DNA from: Salimicrobium album
GTDB taxonomy: Bacteria; Bacillota; Bacilli; Bacillales; Halobacillaceae
Length of the DNA: 64,000 nt
Direction of reading: 5' to 3'
Assembly: GCF_900107115.1 (NCBI RefSeq)
Contig: NZ_FNOS01000003.1
Span: 248,001-312,000 of the forward strand
Every line of letters begins with the position of its first letter. Position 1 is the stretch's first letter. The notes under the pieces are model-generated. The model did not search any database. It worked only from the letters and a program-made list of their open reading frames with translations, and was not told the DNA's origin. The position numbers and the translations under genes are program-made. Shown in pieces: positions 35,080-43,899 of the stretch.

Positions 35080-36486
35080 TCAGACTGCATTTTCCATTTT
35101 TTCGTGAAGATCCGGACGTTTATGAAACAGTTGAAAAACAGCTGCCCAGAGGATCGTCAGTACGAGGGACAGGATGCCCAGTATGAAAAGTATTTCCCCC
35201 GGAGCAACGCTTCCCGTAAAATCGAACATCGCTTCTCTCATCCCTTTGATACTGTACGTCATCGGTGAAAATTCATGAAGTTTCTGGAATATAGCGGACG
35301 AAACTTTGATCGGGAAAGTGCCTGCGCTCGTACCGATCTGAAATACGAGGAATAACACCGCAAGGAACCGGCCTATATTTCCGAGTGAAGAAACGAGAAG
35401 AGTAATTCCCATCATGAACGTAAGAGAAGTGAGAACTGTCATATTATAAAACAGAAGTCTATCCCCTATTTCTACATGCATAAAGAAGTCAAGGACCAGC
35501 GCGGCGATCAGCGCCTGCATGATAGCCTGCATCGTTACTACACTCAGTTTCCCGGTCCATCCTCTCATACCTTCACGAAGTGTATCATTCATGCTGTAAA
35601 ATACGTGAAAGGCGATAGCGCCGATGAAAAGACTGATACTCAAAATATAAGGAGTAAATCCTGAACCGTAGTTCTCCACTTCCGTCATCGATTCTTCGTT
35701 AATAGAGATCGGGTTTAAGAACTGAGAGGTGTTTCCCTCTTTCAGGTTCAGTGATCCTGCCTCCTCGAGTGCCGAACTTTGCGCTTCTTTCAGTTGACCT
35801 ATCCCTTTTTCCAGTTCAGCGATGGCTTTATTCAGCTCCCCCGCCTGCGCACCGGCAGCCGGTGCCTGAGCCTGCAGATTATCGGCGAGTCCGGCACTTG
35901 CTTCTTTTAGCTGAGCCAGCTTCTCCTCCATCGCTGCGAGTTTCTCCTCATTTTGTGAATAACCCTCTTTCATATCATTGATAGCCGTCGTCCAGGCCTC
36001 CGTGTAGGAAGACTGCAGCTGACCGGATACTTCTTCTGTCACTTTTTCACTGCCGCGCCCGGCGATGATTTCACCGGTCATGCTGTAGCCCGGATTCGTT
36101 TCGTACGTAATTTCCGGTTTCTCGGGTTTCTCATCGAAAACTGTGACCGCCTTCTGTGAAAAGGATTCGGGTATCGTTACCACGAGAAAATAGTCTCCGT
36201 TCTTCAATCCCTCGGCCGCTTCTTTTTGCGATGGAAAATGCCAGTCGAACTTCTCGTTGTCACGTAAGTTTTCAACTGTATCCGCACCTACTGCTACTTC
36301 TTCCCCTTCAAAATCGGCCGCCTCGTCCTCATTCACTACAGCAACCGGCAGTTGTTCCGTATTACCGTAAGGGTCCCACATAGAACCTACGAATACGGAA
36401 GTATAAATGATGGGTATACACTGGATAATGAAAAGTACCACCAGTATCTTTGGACTCGCTAAAATTTTCTTCCATTCTTTCTTCAT
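35080..36486 (-). CDS. YhgE/Pip-type ABC-2 membrane permease
   Basis: A 468-residue protein of the YhgE/Pip (phage infection protein) branch of ABC-2 permeases: one N-terminal helix (about 12-32), an extracytoplasmic domain with PVAVVNEDEAA near 47, a coiled-coil region (about 180-250) and five or six C-terminal helices. No ATPase is encoded next to it. The start overlaps the MarR gene as ATGA. Family members include phage receptors, type VII secretion-related proteins and drug or lipid exporters. Confidence 0.82.
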   Translation of the reverse strand: MKKEWKKILASPKILVVLFIIQCIPIIYTSVFVGSMWDPYGNTEQLPVAVVNEDEAADFEGEEVAVGADTVENLRDNEKFDWHFPSQKEAAEGLKNGDYFLVVTIPESFSQKAVTVFDEKPEKPEITYETNPGYSMTGEIIAGRGSEKVTEEVSGQLQSSYTEAWTTAINDMKEGYSQNEEKLAAMEEKLAQLKEASAGLADNLQAQAPAAGAQAGELNKAIAELEKGIGQLKEAQSSALEEAGSLNLKEGNTSQFLNPISINEESMTEVENYGSGFTPYILSISLFIGAIAFHVFYSMNDTLREGMRGWTGKLSVVTMQAIMQALIAALVLDFFMHVEIGDRLLFYNMTVLTSLTFMMGITLLVSSLGNIGRFLAVLFLVFQIGTSAGTFPIKVSSAIFQKLHEFSPMTYSIKGMREAMFDFTGSVAPGEILFILGILSLVLTILWAAVFQLFHKRPDLHEKMENAV

Positions 36487-36938
36487 TTTTCATCCTCTTC
36501 TTTCTTAAAACGTTTACTGATACGGAATAGTTTCCCGTAAAGGTCTTCCAATTCTTCCTCGGTAAATTCACCCGCAAAGAGGGTTCTCCACCGGGTTACG
36601 TTAATAGCTTCAATCCGTTCTACAATTTCGTGGCCCTTTTCTGTCACAGCCACGTATTTACTTTTATGATCCGGCCCCTTTCTGTATTCGAGATACCCCC
36701 CTTCCACCAGCTTTTTCACTTTGTTCGATACCCCGGTTTTATGCACGCCCAGGATTTCTGCTATCTCTTTCATCGTAGTTTCCGGATAGCTGTCGATCAC
36801 TTTGATAAGCTGCGTCTGTTCCCTCGAGAAATGTTTCAATTCTTCGTCTTCTTTCAGGGAGTGGGTCACCTGCTCCGAACCGTGCAAATAAATATCATAG
36901 ATAGATTCGTATACCTGTCTGATAAGTTCTTCTCTCAT
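36483..36938 (-). CDS. MarR-family transcriptional regulator
   Basis: A 151-residue winged-helix regulator (MKEIAEILGVHKTGVSNKVKKLVEGGYLEYRKGPDHKSKYVAVTEKG pattern spread over residues 57-105). It is the first gene of a two-gene operon and overlaps the YhgE-type permease by 4 bases, so it probably represses its own operon. A possible sigma-A promoter and operator lie in 36939-37000, where TATACTATTG-like sequence precedes the gene. Confidence 0.88.
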   Translation of the reverse strand: MREELIRQVYESIYDIYLHGSEQVTHSLKEDEELKHFSREQTQLIKVIDSYPETTMKEIAEILGVHKTGVSNKVKKLVEGGYLEYRKGPDHKSKYVAVTEKGHEIVERIEAINVTRWRTLFAGEFTEEELEDLYGKLFRISKRFKKEEDEK

Positions 36939-37008
36939 ACTTTCACCTCAATAGTATATGGGCTAAACCAATAGTCAGTTTACCCCTTAAACTATGATAA
37001 GTCAAGAA

Positions 37009-37530
37009 AGAAAAGCGGAAACTTCCGGGTAGAAGCGCTGGCGTAAGCAGGAGGCTTACTTTTCGGGCGTCTTTACCCGAAAATAAGGGTACTGCTTAGG
37101 ACACGAGCTTCTGGAAGTTGCAGCTAGACAAGAAAAGCGGACCCATTCGTCCAGAAGTTCTAAGATAAGCAGGCGCTCCGGACTTCGGGTGCCTTATCCC
37201 GAAACAGGAGGGACAGCTTATCTTACGGACTTCTGAATGGCGGAGCTGGATAAGAAAAGTGAAAGCGTCCGATTAGAAATGAGGGCACAAGCAGACCGGT
37301 CATGTGAAAGGTGACCTTTGCTTTCACTGATCCGAGTTGCTTGTGACGTGAATTTCTGGACGCTGCAGCTGGACAAAGAAAAGCGGAGCCGCCCGGGTAG
37401 AAGTTCCGGGATAAGCAAGAGTTTCGCTTTTCAGGGGCTTTATCCTGAAAAAGAAGCCATTGCTTAGACCGCGGACTTCTGGGTGGTGGAGCTGGACAAG
37501 AAAAGCGGAAGCGTCCGATTTAGAAGTAAC
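37009..37530. repeat. Tandem array of ~122-bp structured repeats (four full copies, one partial)
   Basis: Copies begin at 37009, 37131, 37253, 37377 and 37499 (partial), each with AGAAAAG(C/T)GGA-like sequence and ending near GCAGCTGGACAAG. The period is 122, 122, 124 and 122 bases. Each unit folds into a long outer hairpin and an inner hairpin. Stem bases change between copies in compensating ways: outer ends CCATTC/GAATGG, GCGTCC/GGACGC and CCGCCC/GGGTGG; inner stems TTTTCGGG/CCCGAAAA, GTGAAAG/CTTTCAC and CTTTTCAGG/CCTGAAAAAG. This fills the 670-base gap between the MarR gene and the solute-binding gene. Confidence 0.85.
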
Positions 37531-37548
37531 AAAAAAATGCAAAAAAAC

Positions 37549-37587
37549 AACGACGACCGAACTTCAAATGGTTCGATCGCCGTCGTC
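37549..37587 (-). terminator. Terminator of the solute-binding protein gene
   Basis: ACGACGACCGAAC paired with GTTCGATCGCCGTCGT (two internal mismatches); on the minus strand it exits into GTTGTTTTTTT. Confidence 0.8.
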
Positions 37588-37606
37588 TTTACTACCAATA
37601 GATAAA

Positions 37607-38452
37607 TCACTCGATTCCTTCAATTTCCCTTATATCTTCTTCAGGCTTTTGCGATACGTCTTCCCCTCCGAAGAATTCTTTGGAAAGTTCGGTCAGCGTT
37701 CCGTCTTTCCTCATTTCATCCAGCGCACCATCGATTTTATCCCGGAAAGTATGTGCGCCTTCCTCGATAACCGCGCGCTGATTGTTCGTGTGGAATTTCA
37801 AATCCGGGTGCATGGTCACATCCAGTTGTGGCAAAGATTCTAGTGCCAGCCGTTGTAAATAATAGTCATTGATGATCACATCCGTCCGCCCTACGTCCAC
37901 ATCCCGCAAATAAACATCATTCGTCACGTTTCCATACGTTTTCAGTTCAGCACCGAATTTTTCAGCAATGTCACTGTAGACGGTAGTAGCTGCTCCTCCG
38001 GCCACTTTCCCTTCAAGGTCCTCCAGGGAGTCATAGGACTCCACATCTTCCTCCCGGACAATCATAGTTGCATAGGAATATTTATAAGGCTCACTATAGG
38101 AGTACTTATCTTTGATTTCTTCCCTCATACCGGCAGGCGCCACGTCCACTCTTCCTGAGGTAAGAGAGGCGAACATACTGTCGAAATCCATCTCTTCAAA
38201 TACAATTTCAAGATCAAGCCGTTTTCCGATCTCCCTCATCACTTCGACGTCGTAACCGGTAAGTTTATCCGAATCCTCCGGATAATAAGAAGCCGGATAC
38301 AGTGTTCCGGGGGTAGCTACTACGATTTCCCCCTCTTCCTGGATCTCTCTCCACGTCTCTCCTTTTTCTTCCGACTTCGTTTCGGAAGACCCGCACGCTG
38401 CGAGAACTGTCGCAGTGATTGCCGCAATCAAGCCTGCTTTTACCTTTTTCAC
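37607..38452 (-). CDS. Amino-acid ABC transporter substrate-binding lipoprotein
   Basis: A 281-residue family 3 solute-binding protein. Signal peptide with lipobox VLAAC (Cys 20), then the periplasmic-binding fold with TGYDVEVMREIGKRL (near 65-79) and FDSMFASLTSGRVDV. Patterns fit cystine or polar amino-acid binding. No permease or ATPase is next to it, so it must share components encoded elsewhere or be an orphan. Upstream is a short minus-strand promoter region; downstream is the repeat array. Confidence 0.85.
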   Translation of the reverse strand: MKKVKAGLIAAITATVLAACGSSETKSEEKGETWREIQEEGEIVVATPGTLYPASYYPEDSDKLTGYDVEVMREIGKRLDLEIVFEEMDFDSMFASLTSGRVDVAPAGMREEIKDKYSYSEPYKYSYATMIVREEDVESYDSLEDLEGKVAGGAATTVYSDIAEKFGAELKTYGNVTNDVYLRDVDVGRTDVIINDYYLQRLALESLPQLDVTMHPDLKFHTNNQRAVIEEGAHTFRDKIDGALDEMRKDGTLTELSKEFFGGEDVSQKPEEDIREIEGIE

Positions 38453-38580
38453 TATGTACCCTCTCCCGTCCCGGATCTCTTTTCATCCGTTTCTCTCGAA
38501 TAGTACAATAAAGTAAGTTGACTTATTTGTCAAAATGAGTAAAATATTCCTTATATTTTAAATGATCCAGTACAAAAAAA

Positions 38581-38598
38581 GCCGCAGATACCTGCGGC
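38581..38598 (-). terminator. Terminator of serC
   Basis: GCCGCAG / CTGCGGC stem with a 4-base loop; the minus-strand exit reads TTTTTTTGTA. Confidence 0.88.
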
Positions 38599-38608
38599 CT
38601 TCCTCTTC

Positions 38609-39694
38609 CTATTTATTACGATGATGCTCAAACTCGTCCATGAAGCGAACGAGAGCCTGAACTCCTTCCTGCGGCATAGCGTTGTAGATGCTCGCCCGCA
38701 TTCCGCCGACAGACCGATGTCCTTTTAACGTTTCAAGGCCACGTTCTTGCGCTTCCTCCAGAAATTCAGCATCCGTTTGTGCAGAAGGACTGACAAAAGG
38801 GATATTCATGAGAGAACGACTGTCCTTCTTAACGGGAGAGGTGAAAAGATCGGAGTTTTCTATCGTTTCATATAGAAGCTCCGCTTTCTCCCGGTTTATC
38901 TTTTCCATAGTTTTCAACCCGCCGAGATTTTCAATATACTCAAACACAAGTTTCGCCATGTAGATGGCAAACGTCGGGGGCGTATTATAAAGCGACCCGG
39001 CATCGCTGTGCGTTTTATAATCGAGCATCGCCGGTACGTTCGCGTCTGCATGACCGATCAGATCGTCACGGATAATGACTACAGTAAGACCCGCCGGTCC
39101 TATATTTTTCTGGGCACCGGCATAGATAAGCCCGAATTTTGATACGTCCACCTCTTCAGACAGAATGTTCGAAGACATATCGGCAACGAGCGGTACGTCC
39201 CCCGTGTCAGGGATGTTCCGGAAAGCCGTTCCTTCAATCGTGTTGTTCGTAGTAATATGAACATAGGAGGCTTCTTCATCAATCATATTTTTCGTTACTT
39301 CCGGAATGTACGTAAAGTTTCCATCTTCACTGGAGGCGATCACATTTACTTCCGCAAATTTCTCCGCTTCCTTCATCGCTTTTTTCGACCACGACCCAGT
39401 GTGTACATAATCCACTTTTTCCGAAGGACCGAGCAGGTTCATCGGCACCATGGAAAACTGCTGACTCGCGCCTCCCTGAAGAAAAAGCACACGATAATTA
39501 TCCGGGATCTTCATCAGATTACGCAGTCCCTGTTCCGCCCCTTCAATGATTTCCTTGAACCAGCCGGAACGGTGGCTCAGCTCCATGACGGACATTCCTG
39601 AGTTTTTGTAGTTCGTAAGTTCTTTCTGCGCCTGTTCGAGAACAGGAAGCGGAAGCATGGAAGGCCCCGCCGAAAAGTTGTAAATTCTCTCCAT
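38609..39694 (-). CDS. serC: Phosphoserine aminotransferase
   Basis: PLP enzyme converting 3-phosphohydroxypyruvate and glutamate to phosphoserine in serine biosynthesis. The 361 residues begin with the typical [17 protein letters not shown]; the PLP lysine is in [13 protein letters not shown] (near 197) and [16 protein letters not shown] lies near 331. It is monocistronic; serA and serB are not in the window. No T-box leader is seen upstream. Confidence 0.95.
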   Translation of the reverse strand: MERIYNFSAGPSMLPLPVLEQAQKELTNYKNSGMSVMELSHRSGWFKEIIEGAEQGLRNLMKIPDNYRVLFLQGGASQQFSMVPMNLLGPSEKVDYVHTGSWSKKAMKEAEKFAEVNVIASSEDGNFTYIPEVTKNMIDEEASYVHITTNNTIEGTAFRNIPDTGDVPLVADMSSNILSEEVDVSKFGLIYAGAQKNIGPAGLTVVIIRDDLIGHADANVPAMLDYKTHSDAGSLYNTPPTFAIYMAKLVFEYIENLGGLKTMEKINREKAELLYETIENSDLFTSPVKKDSRSLMNIPFVSPSAQTDAEFLEEAQERGLETLKGHRSVGGMRASIYNAMPQEGVQALVRFMDEFEHHRNK

Positions 39695-39743
39695 AACTTT
39701 CTACCTTCTCTCTAAAAAGTCTGACGATAATTGGTATGAATGC

Positions 39744-39772
39744 ATTATAAGGGATACACTTATTCATAGCAA
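39744..39772 (-). promoter_or_regulatory. serC promoter
   Basis: On the minus strand TTGCTA (39772-39767), a 17-base spacer and TATAAT (39749-39744), 50 bases before the ATG. Confidence 0.65.
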
Positions 39773-39799
39773 CACAAATTGACCAGGGAGGCGTTTGGC

Positions 39800-40414
39800 A
39801 TGAGCAGAACGGAAGAAATCAAAAAAAGGTACGATCGTGTGTCCGGCGTTTTCGACATGATGGACCATATGATCAAAGATAAATGGAGAAAAGATTTACT
39901 GAAAGACCTGGACGGCTCCGTCCTCGAAATAGGAGTCGGGACCGGTGCAAACCTGCCTTTTTATCCGGAAACGGCAGAAGTGACAGGGGTAGACTTCAGC
40001 AGGAAAATGCTTAAAAAAGCAGAAGAGAAAGCCATTTCCCTTCCCGGTTCTATCACGCTCCGGGAGATGGATGCGGAACATCTGGACTTTCCTGATGATT
40101 CCTTCGACTACGTCGTTTCCACCTGCGTCTTCTGTTCCGTCCCTGATCCCGTCCGCGGTCTCCGGGAGATCAACCGTGTCGTGAAACCGGAGGGTAAAGT
40201 ACTGATGCTTGAGCACATGCGGAGCGATACCGAATGGGTAGGAAAAATGATGGACGTGCTGAATCCGGTCGGCCTCCATATCGTCGGAGCTAATATAAAC
40301 AGGGAAACGATGGTTAATATCCAAAAAGCCGGACTGCGTGTGGAGGAACAGGAACTCCTTTTTTCTACCATAATGAGAAAACTCGTCCTTACATCCGGGG
40401 ACGGAGAGTCATAA
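39800..40414 (+). CDS. Class I SAM-dependent methyltransferase (UbiE-like)
   Basis: A 204-residue methyltransferase with motif I VLEIGVGTGANLPFYP (near 44-59), GVDFSRKML and the DDSFDYVVSTCVFCSVPDP segment typical of the UbiE/phosphatidylethanolamine N-methyltransferase-like group. ATG 39800 follows AGGGAGG at 8 bases; the upstream TTG is less likely. Substrate unknown. Confidence 0.85.
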   Translation: MSRTEEIKKRYDRVSGVFDMMDHMIKDKWRKDLLKDLDGSVLEIGVGTGANLPFYPETAEVTGVDFSRKMLKKAEEKAISLPGSITLREMDAEHLDFPDDSFDYVVSTCVFCSVPDPVRGLREINRVVKPEGKVLMLEHMRSDTEWVGKMMDVLNPVGLHIVGANINRETMVNIQKAGLRVEEQELLFSTIMRKLVLTSGDGES

Positions 40415-40503
40415 CTACAAAAACCTCCCCGGCGCTTCATACGACTGACGGATGTTCTTCCTGCATGGTAAAATACAAGTAAGAAATCAGAAGGAGCAAT
40501 GCT

Positions 40504-41718
40504 ATGTCACTCAACCGAGAAATCGATCAGATTCCGAATTCCCCTGAAGGCCTGGCAGACTATGTTGCCGGAAAACTCGGCTGTCCGGTCACAATTGAAG
40601 ATGCCAATCACCGTATCATCTCCTACAGCAGCCATGAAACGAACGTAGATGATGCAAGAAGTGCAACGATTATGCAGAGAAAAGTGCCGGAGCACGTAGT
40701 GAACGGCCTGTGGCAGGCAGGGGTCATGGGAAACCTGTTCGAAAGCGCGACCCCGGTCTTCGTCTCCCCTCTCCCGTCCATCGGTCTCGGTGACCGCATT
40801 GCCATATCCGTTTGGAAAAACAAAGAAGTCCTCGGCTTCATCTGGGCTCAGACGGAACAGGCAAAGATGGGCGACGACGAGATAAGGCAATTAAAGGAAG
40901 CAGCCTCACTTGCTTCGAGACACCTTCAGAAACAGCGTGACAGAAAACGGGAAAAAGAAGAAAATATCCGAAGCTTTATGCACCATCTCTTCCAAGGAAC
41001 TGCGGGAAGCCATGCAGAAATTGAAAAGCAGGCACGAAAGCTTCATCTTTCTTTGGAAGGCAGCCTGTCAGTAGCCGTACTGGAGTTCACGGAATCCATC
41101 ACTCCCTCTGTAGAAAGACATGCTTCGTACCTGACTGAAACGTTCCGCCGGAAGAATATCATTTCTCATATGTTCGAAAACGATTTGCTTCTCCTCCTTA
41201 TCCACACACACGAGGACGAGGCCGAGAACGTGACGCAGGAGCTGTTGCGGGGCTTCAGAGACAAATTGGAAGAAAGAACCGGCATCTCTGGTATCCGCAG
41301 TACTTACGGAAAAGTATGTACAAGGCCGGAGGATATTCACGTCAGCTATCGTCAGGCTCAAAAAACGCTAGAACTAAAGAACCGCTATCCCGAAGCTCTG
41401 TCCGGTGTGACAACCTATCGGGAACTTGGAGTCTATCAGTTTATTCAGGAAATCTCCGCGCTTTATGAACAAGAGAACTATAAGAACAGCGTAATAGAAG
41501 CTATCAAAGCATACGACCGGAGTCACAACACCAGCCTTTCGGATACACTCCGCTCGTTCCTTCATCACAACAGCACGCACCAGGCGGCCCGGCAGCTGCA
41601 CATTCATACAAACACGCTGCTGTACCGGCTGAAAAGAATCAGGGAAATTACCGGTGTCGATCTTGAGGATACCAATCAGAAAACGAAACTGTTTATCGAC
41701 CTGATCATTCAGGGGTAA
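40504..41718 (+). CDS. adeR: PucR/CdaR-family activator, AdeR-like
   Basis: A 404-residue regulator: an N-terminal sensory region (1-150), a GGDEF-like CdaR domain (about 170-290) and the C-terminal PucR helix-turn-helix (HQAARQLHIHTNTLLYRLKRI, near 360-380). Located directly before ald, as is AdeR in B. subtilis, which activates alanine dehydrogenase. GAAGGAG precedes the ATG. A perfect 18-base palindrome in the adeR-ald gap is a plausible binding site. Confidence 0.85.
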   Translation: MSLNREIDQIPNSPEGLADYVAGKLGCPVTIEDANHRIISYSSHETNVDDARSATIMQRKVPEHVVNGLWQAGVMGNLFESATPVFVSPLPSIGLGDRIAISVWKNKEVLGFIWAQTEQAKMGDDEIRQLKEAASLASRHLQKQRDRKREKEENIRSFMHHLFQGTAGSHAEIEKQARKLHLSLEGSLSVAVLEFTESITPSVERHASYLTETFRRKNIISHMFENDLLLLLIHTHEDEAENVTQELLRGFRDKLEERTGISGIRSTYGKVCTRPEDIHVSYRQAQKTLELKNRYPEALSGVTTYRELGVYQFIQEISALYEQENYKNSVIEAIKAYDRSHNTSLSDTLRSFLHHNSTHQAARQLHIHTNTLLYRLKRIREITGVDLEDTNQKTKLFIDLIIQG

Positions 41719-41727
41719 CGGGTGCCG

Positions 41728-41745
41728 TTTGTGTAATTACACAAA
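41728..41745. promoter_or_regulatory. Perfect palindrome upstream of ald (candidate AdeR operator)
   Basis: TTTGTGTAATTACACAAA is an 18-base perfect palindrome 98 bases before the ald start, just after the adeR stop. A good TATAAT lies at about 41799-41804, so the site is in an activator position. Confidence 0.6.
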
Positions 41746-41763
41746 TGAAAAGCTTCATTTTTT
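41743..41763 (+). terminator. Possible weak terminator after adeR
   Basis: AAATGAA / TTCATTT stem with loop AAGC and T6. It overlaps the right edge of the palindrome. Confidence 0.45.
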
Positions 41764-41842
41764 ATTCTTTATCTAAATATTTATGCGCTTACATCAGTTA
41801 TAATGAGAGATAAGAATTAAGATGGAAAGGTGGTCATTTTCT

Positions 41843-42961
41843 GTGATTGTCGGTATACCTAAAGAAATTAAAAATAATGAAAATCGCGTAGCTATTACAC
41901 CTGCAGGAGTTCTGCATCTGAAAAAAGCAGGACACACCGTGCTCGTAGAGAAAGAGGCAGGTCTCGGTTCAAACTTCGCTGATAATGAGTACGAAGAGGC
42001 AGGGGCTGAAATGATCGACAGTGCTGCTGACGTATGGGCTAAATCCGAGATGGTTATGAAAGTGAAAGAACCTTTGGAGTCCGAATATAAACACTTCAGG
42101 GAAGGACTTATTCTATTCACCTTCCTTCATTTGGCTGCTGAACCGGAACTTACAAAAGCCCTGACTGACAGCAAAGTTACAGCCATCGCTTACGAAACGG
42201 TAGCCTCGAACGGTAAACTCCCGCTGCTTACTCCCATGAGTGAGGTAGCCGGCCGGATGGCTACGCAGATCGGTTCCCAGTATTTAGAGAAATCCGATGG
42301 AGGAAAAGGTATTCTCCTTGGAGGCATTCCCGGCGTCTCCAGAGGAAACGTTGTCGTCATTGGTGGCGGGGTCGTTGGTACGAACGCCGCCAAAATCGCT
42401 ATCGGTCTAGGAGCGAACGTTACGATTCTCGACCTTAACCCGGATCGTCTGCGCGAACTCGATGATCAGTTCGGCGGAGATATCCAGACGCTGATGTCGA
42501 ATCCTATGAACATTTCGGAAGCCGTCAAACAGGCAGATCTGGTCATTGGCGCTGTCCTTATCCCGGGTGCTAAAGCGCCGAAACTGGTATCGGAAGATAT
42601 GGTCAAATCCATGACCAAAGGCTCTGTCATCGTTGATGTAGCAATCGACCAGGGCGGTAATTTTGAAACAGTGGATCACATTACCACTCACGATGATCCT
42701 ATTTATGAAAAACATGACGTCCTGCATTACGCAGTTGCAAACATCCCGGGCGCCGTTCCACGAACAGCCACTATCGGCCTTACAAACGTGACCATGCCTT
42801 ATGCAGTCACTATAGCCGACAAAGGCGTCCAAAAGGCTGCCCAAGGTAATAAAGCTATCGAAGAAGGAATCAACACCATGAATGGACACCTGACTTACGA
42901 AGCAGTAGCTAAAGCCCTCGGGTATGAGTTCACTCCTGTATCTGAAGCATTTTCGTCTTAA
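41843..42961 (+). CDS. ald: Alanine dehydrogenase
   Basis: Catalyses the NAD-dependent interconversion of alanine and pyruvate with ammonia, for alanine use and in sporulating bacilli for spore germination metabolism. The 372 residues begin [17 protein letters not shown]; catalytic Lys is in VMKVKEPL (near 75) and His in [11 protein letters not shown] (near 96); the NAD fold is [16 protein letters not shown] (near 171-186). GTG 41843 is chosen to match the family N-terminus and the GGAAAGGTGG site. Confidence 0.95.
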   Translation: MIVGIPKEIKNNENRVAITPAGVLHLKKAGHTVLVEKEAGLGSNFADNEYEEAGAEMIDSAADVWAKSEMVMKVKEPLESEYKHFREGLILFTFLHLAAEPELTKALTDSKVTAIAYETVASNGKLPLLTPMSEVAGRMATQIGSQYLEKSDGGKGILLGGIPGVSRGNVVVIGGGVVGTNAAKIAIGLGANVTILDLNPDRLRELDDQFGGDIQTLMSNPMNISEAVKQADLVIGAVLIPGAKAPKLVSEDMVKSMTKGSVIVDVAIDQGGNFETVDHITTHDDPIYEKHDVLHYAVANIPGAVPRTATIGLTNVTMPYAVTIADKGVQKAAQGNKAIEEGINTMNGHLTYEAVAKALGYEFTPVSEAFSS

Positions 42962-42970
42962 CTTCGAACA

Positions 42971-43015
42971 AAAGCCCCCTGAGTTTCCGGGAAACCGGAG
43001 AGTCAGGGGGCTTTT
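42971..43015. terminator. Bidirectional terminator
   Basis: AAAGCCCCCTGA / TCAGGGGGCTTT stem with an inner TTTCCGG/CCGGAAA-like hairpin, between ald and the convergent RpiR gene. Confidence 0.88.
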
Positions 43016-43030
43016 CGAGTCGGCATCTGT

Positions 43031-43891
43031 TCACTTAAGCCGTGTCATAATGTCCTGGATCTGTTCAAAATATCCGGAAGCTTCTTCGAAATGAGAAGTG
43101 ACTACCTTGGTAAATAAAAGATCGATCATATGAAGCTGACCCATCCTTGAGGAGGTGGCCCCGCTCCGGAATGGAGCAGGAATTTCCCGGGACGCCGATA
43201 TATACAAAGGAATATCGGCGAAAGACGCGACGGTATTGGAACCGTAACGGGTAATGCTGATCGTCACCGCACCTCTTCGTTTCGCTTCTTCCATGACGAG
43301 TGCCGTTTCTCTCGTTTCTCCGGAGAAAGATATGCCGATCAGCACATCTGTTTCTTTAATATTTGCGATATCCATCACTGCATTATGAACATCGGTAAAT
43401 GCCGAGGTCGCGATATTCATGCGGAGAAATTTCTGCTGGGCGTCCTGAGCGATGATACCTGAGGCCCCCACACCGAAGAAATGCAGCCGGCGGGCCTTCA
43501 CGACAGCATCTCCCGCTTTTTCCAGCCCGGCAAAATCCACCAATTCCGTCGTCTCACGAATAGCCTGCATATTATTATTCGTCACTTTATCTACGATAGC
43601 ATCCATCTCTTCCCCCGGCTGAATGTTGCGGTACGATGATGCCACTTCTTTCTGCAAATCGCCGGAAATCCTGAGCTTCAGTTCCTGTAGACCTTTCAAA
43701 TCCAGCGATTTGCACAAACGCATCACTGCCGCTCCGCTCGTACCACTGAGTTCCCCGAGCTGAGCTGCTGTACAGTGGATCGCTTCGTGCGGATGGTCAA
43801 GAATGAATGCGGCAATCTTTTTCTCGGAAGGGGCGAGGTTTTCTTTCATTTCCGAAAGCATAACCAGCCCGCCTTTCAACGGCTGCTTCAT
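43031..43891 (-). CDS. MurR/RpiR-family regulator with SIS domain
   Basis: A 286-residue regulator with an N-terminal RpiR helix-turn-helix (1-77) and a C-terminal SIS sugar-phosphate isomerase domain (about 110-245, FFGVGASGIIAQDAQ and ISFSGETRETALV). It is the last gene of the amino-sugar operon and is likely to sense MurNAc 6-phosphate or GlcNAc 6-phosphate and control the operon. It starts 8 bases after the permease gene. Confidence 0.88.
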   Translation of the reverse strand: MKQPLKGGLVMLSEMKENLAPSEKKIAAFILDHPHEAIHCTAAQLGELSGTSGAAVMRLCKSLDLKGLQELKLRISGDLQKEVASSYRNIQPGEEMDAIVDKVTNNNMQAIRETTELVDFAGLEKAGDAVVKARRLHFFGVGASGIIAQDAQQKFLRMNIATSAFTDVHNAVMDIANIKETDVLIGISFSGETRETALVMEEAKRRGAVTISITRYGSNTVASFADIPLYISASREIPAPFRSGATSSRMGQLHMIDLLFTKVVTSHFEEASGYFEQIQDIMTRLK

Positions 43892-43899
43892 GTTTACAC

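Noticed and set aside
37009-37530. Possible CRISPR array
   Set aside because: Units are about 122 bases, diverge throughout and have no short conserved repeat with unique spacers; no cas genes are nearby.
37218-37542. Overlapping short ORFs in the repeat array
   Set aside because: They arise from the repeat sequence itself, lack ribosome sites and vary between copies.
39695-39799. T-box or riboswitch ahead of serC
   Set aside because: Only an ordinary promoter and a short leader are present; there is no room for a T-box.
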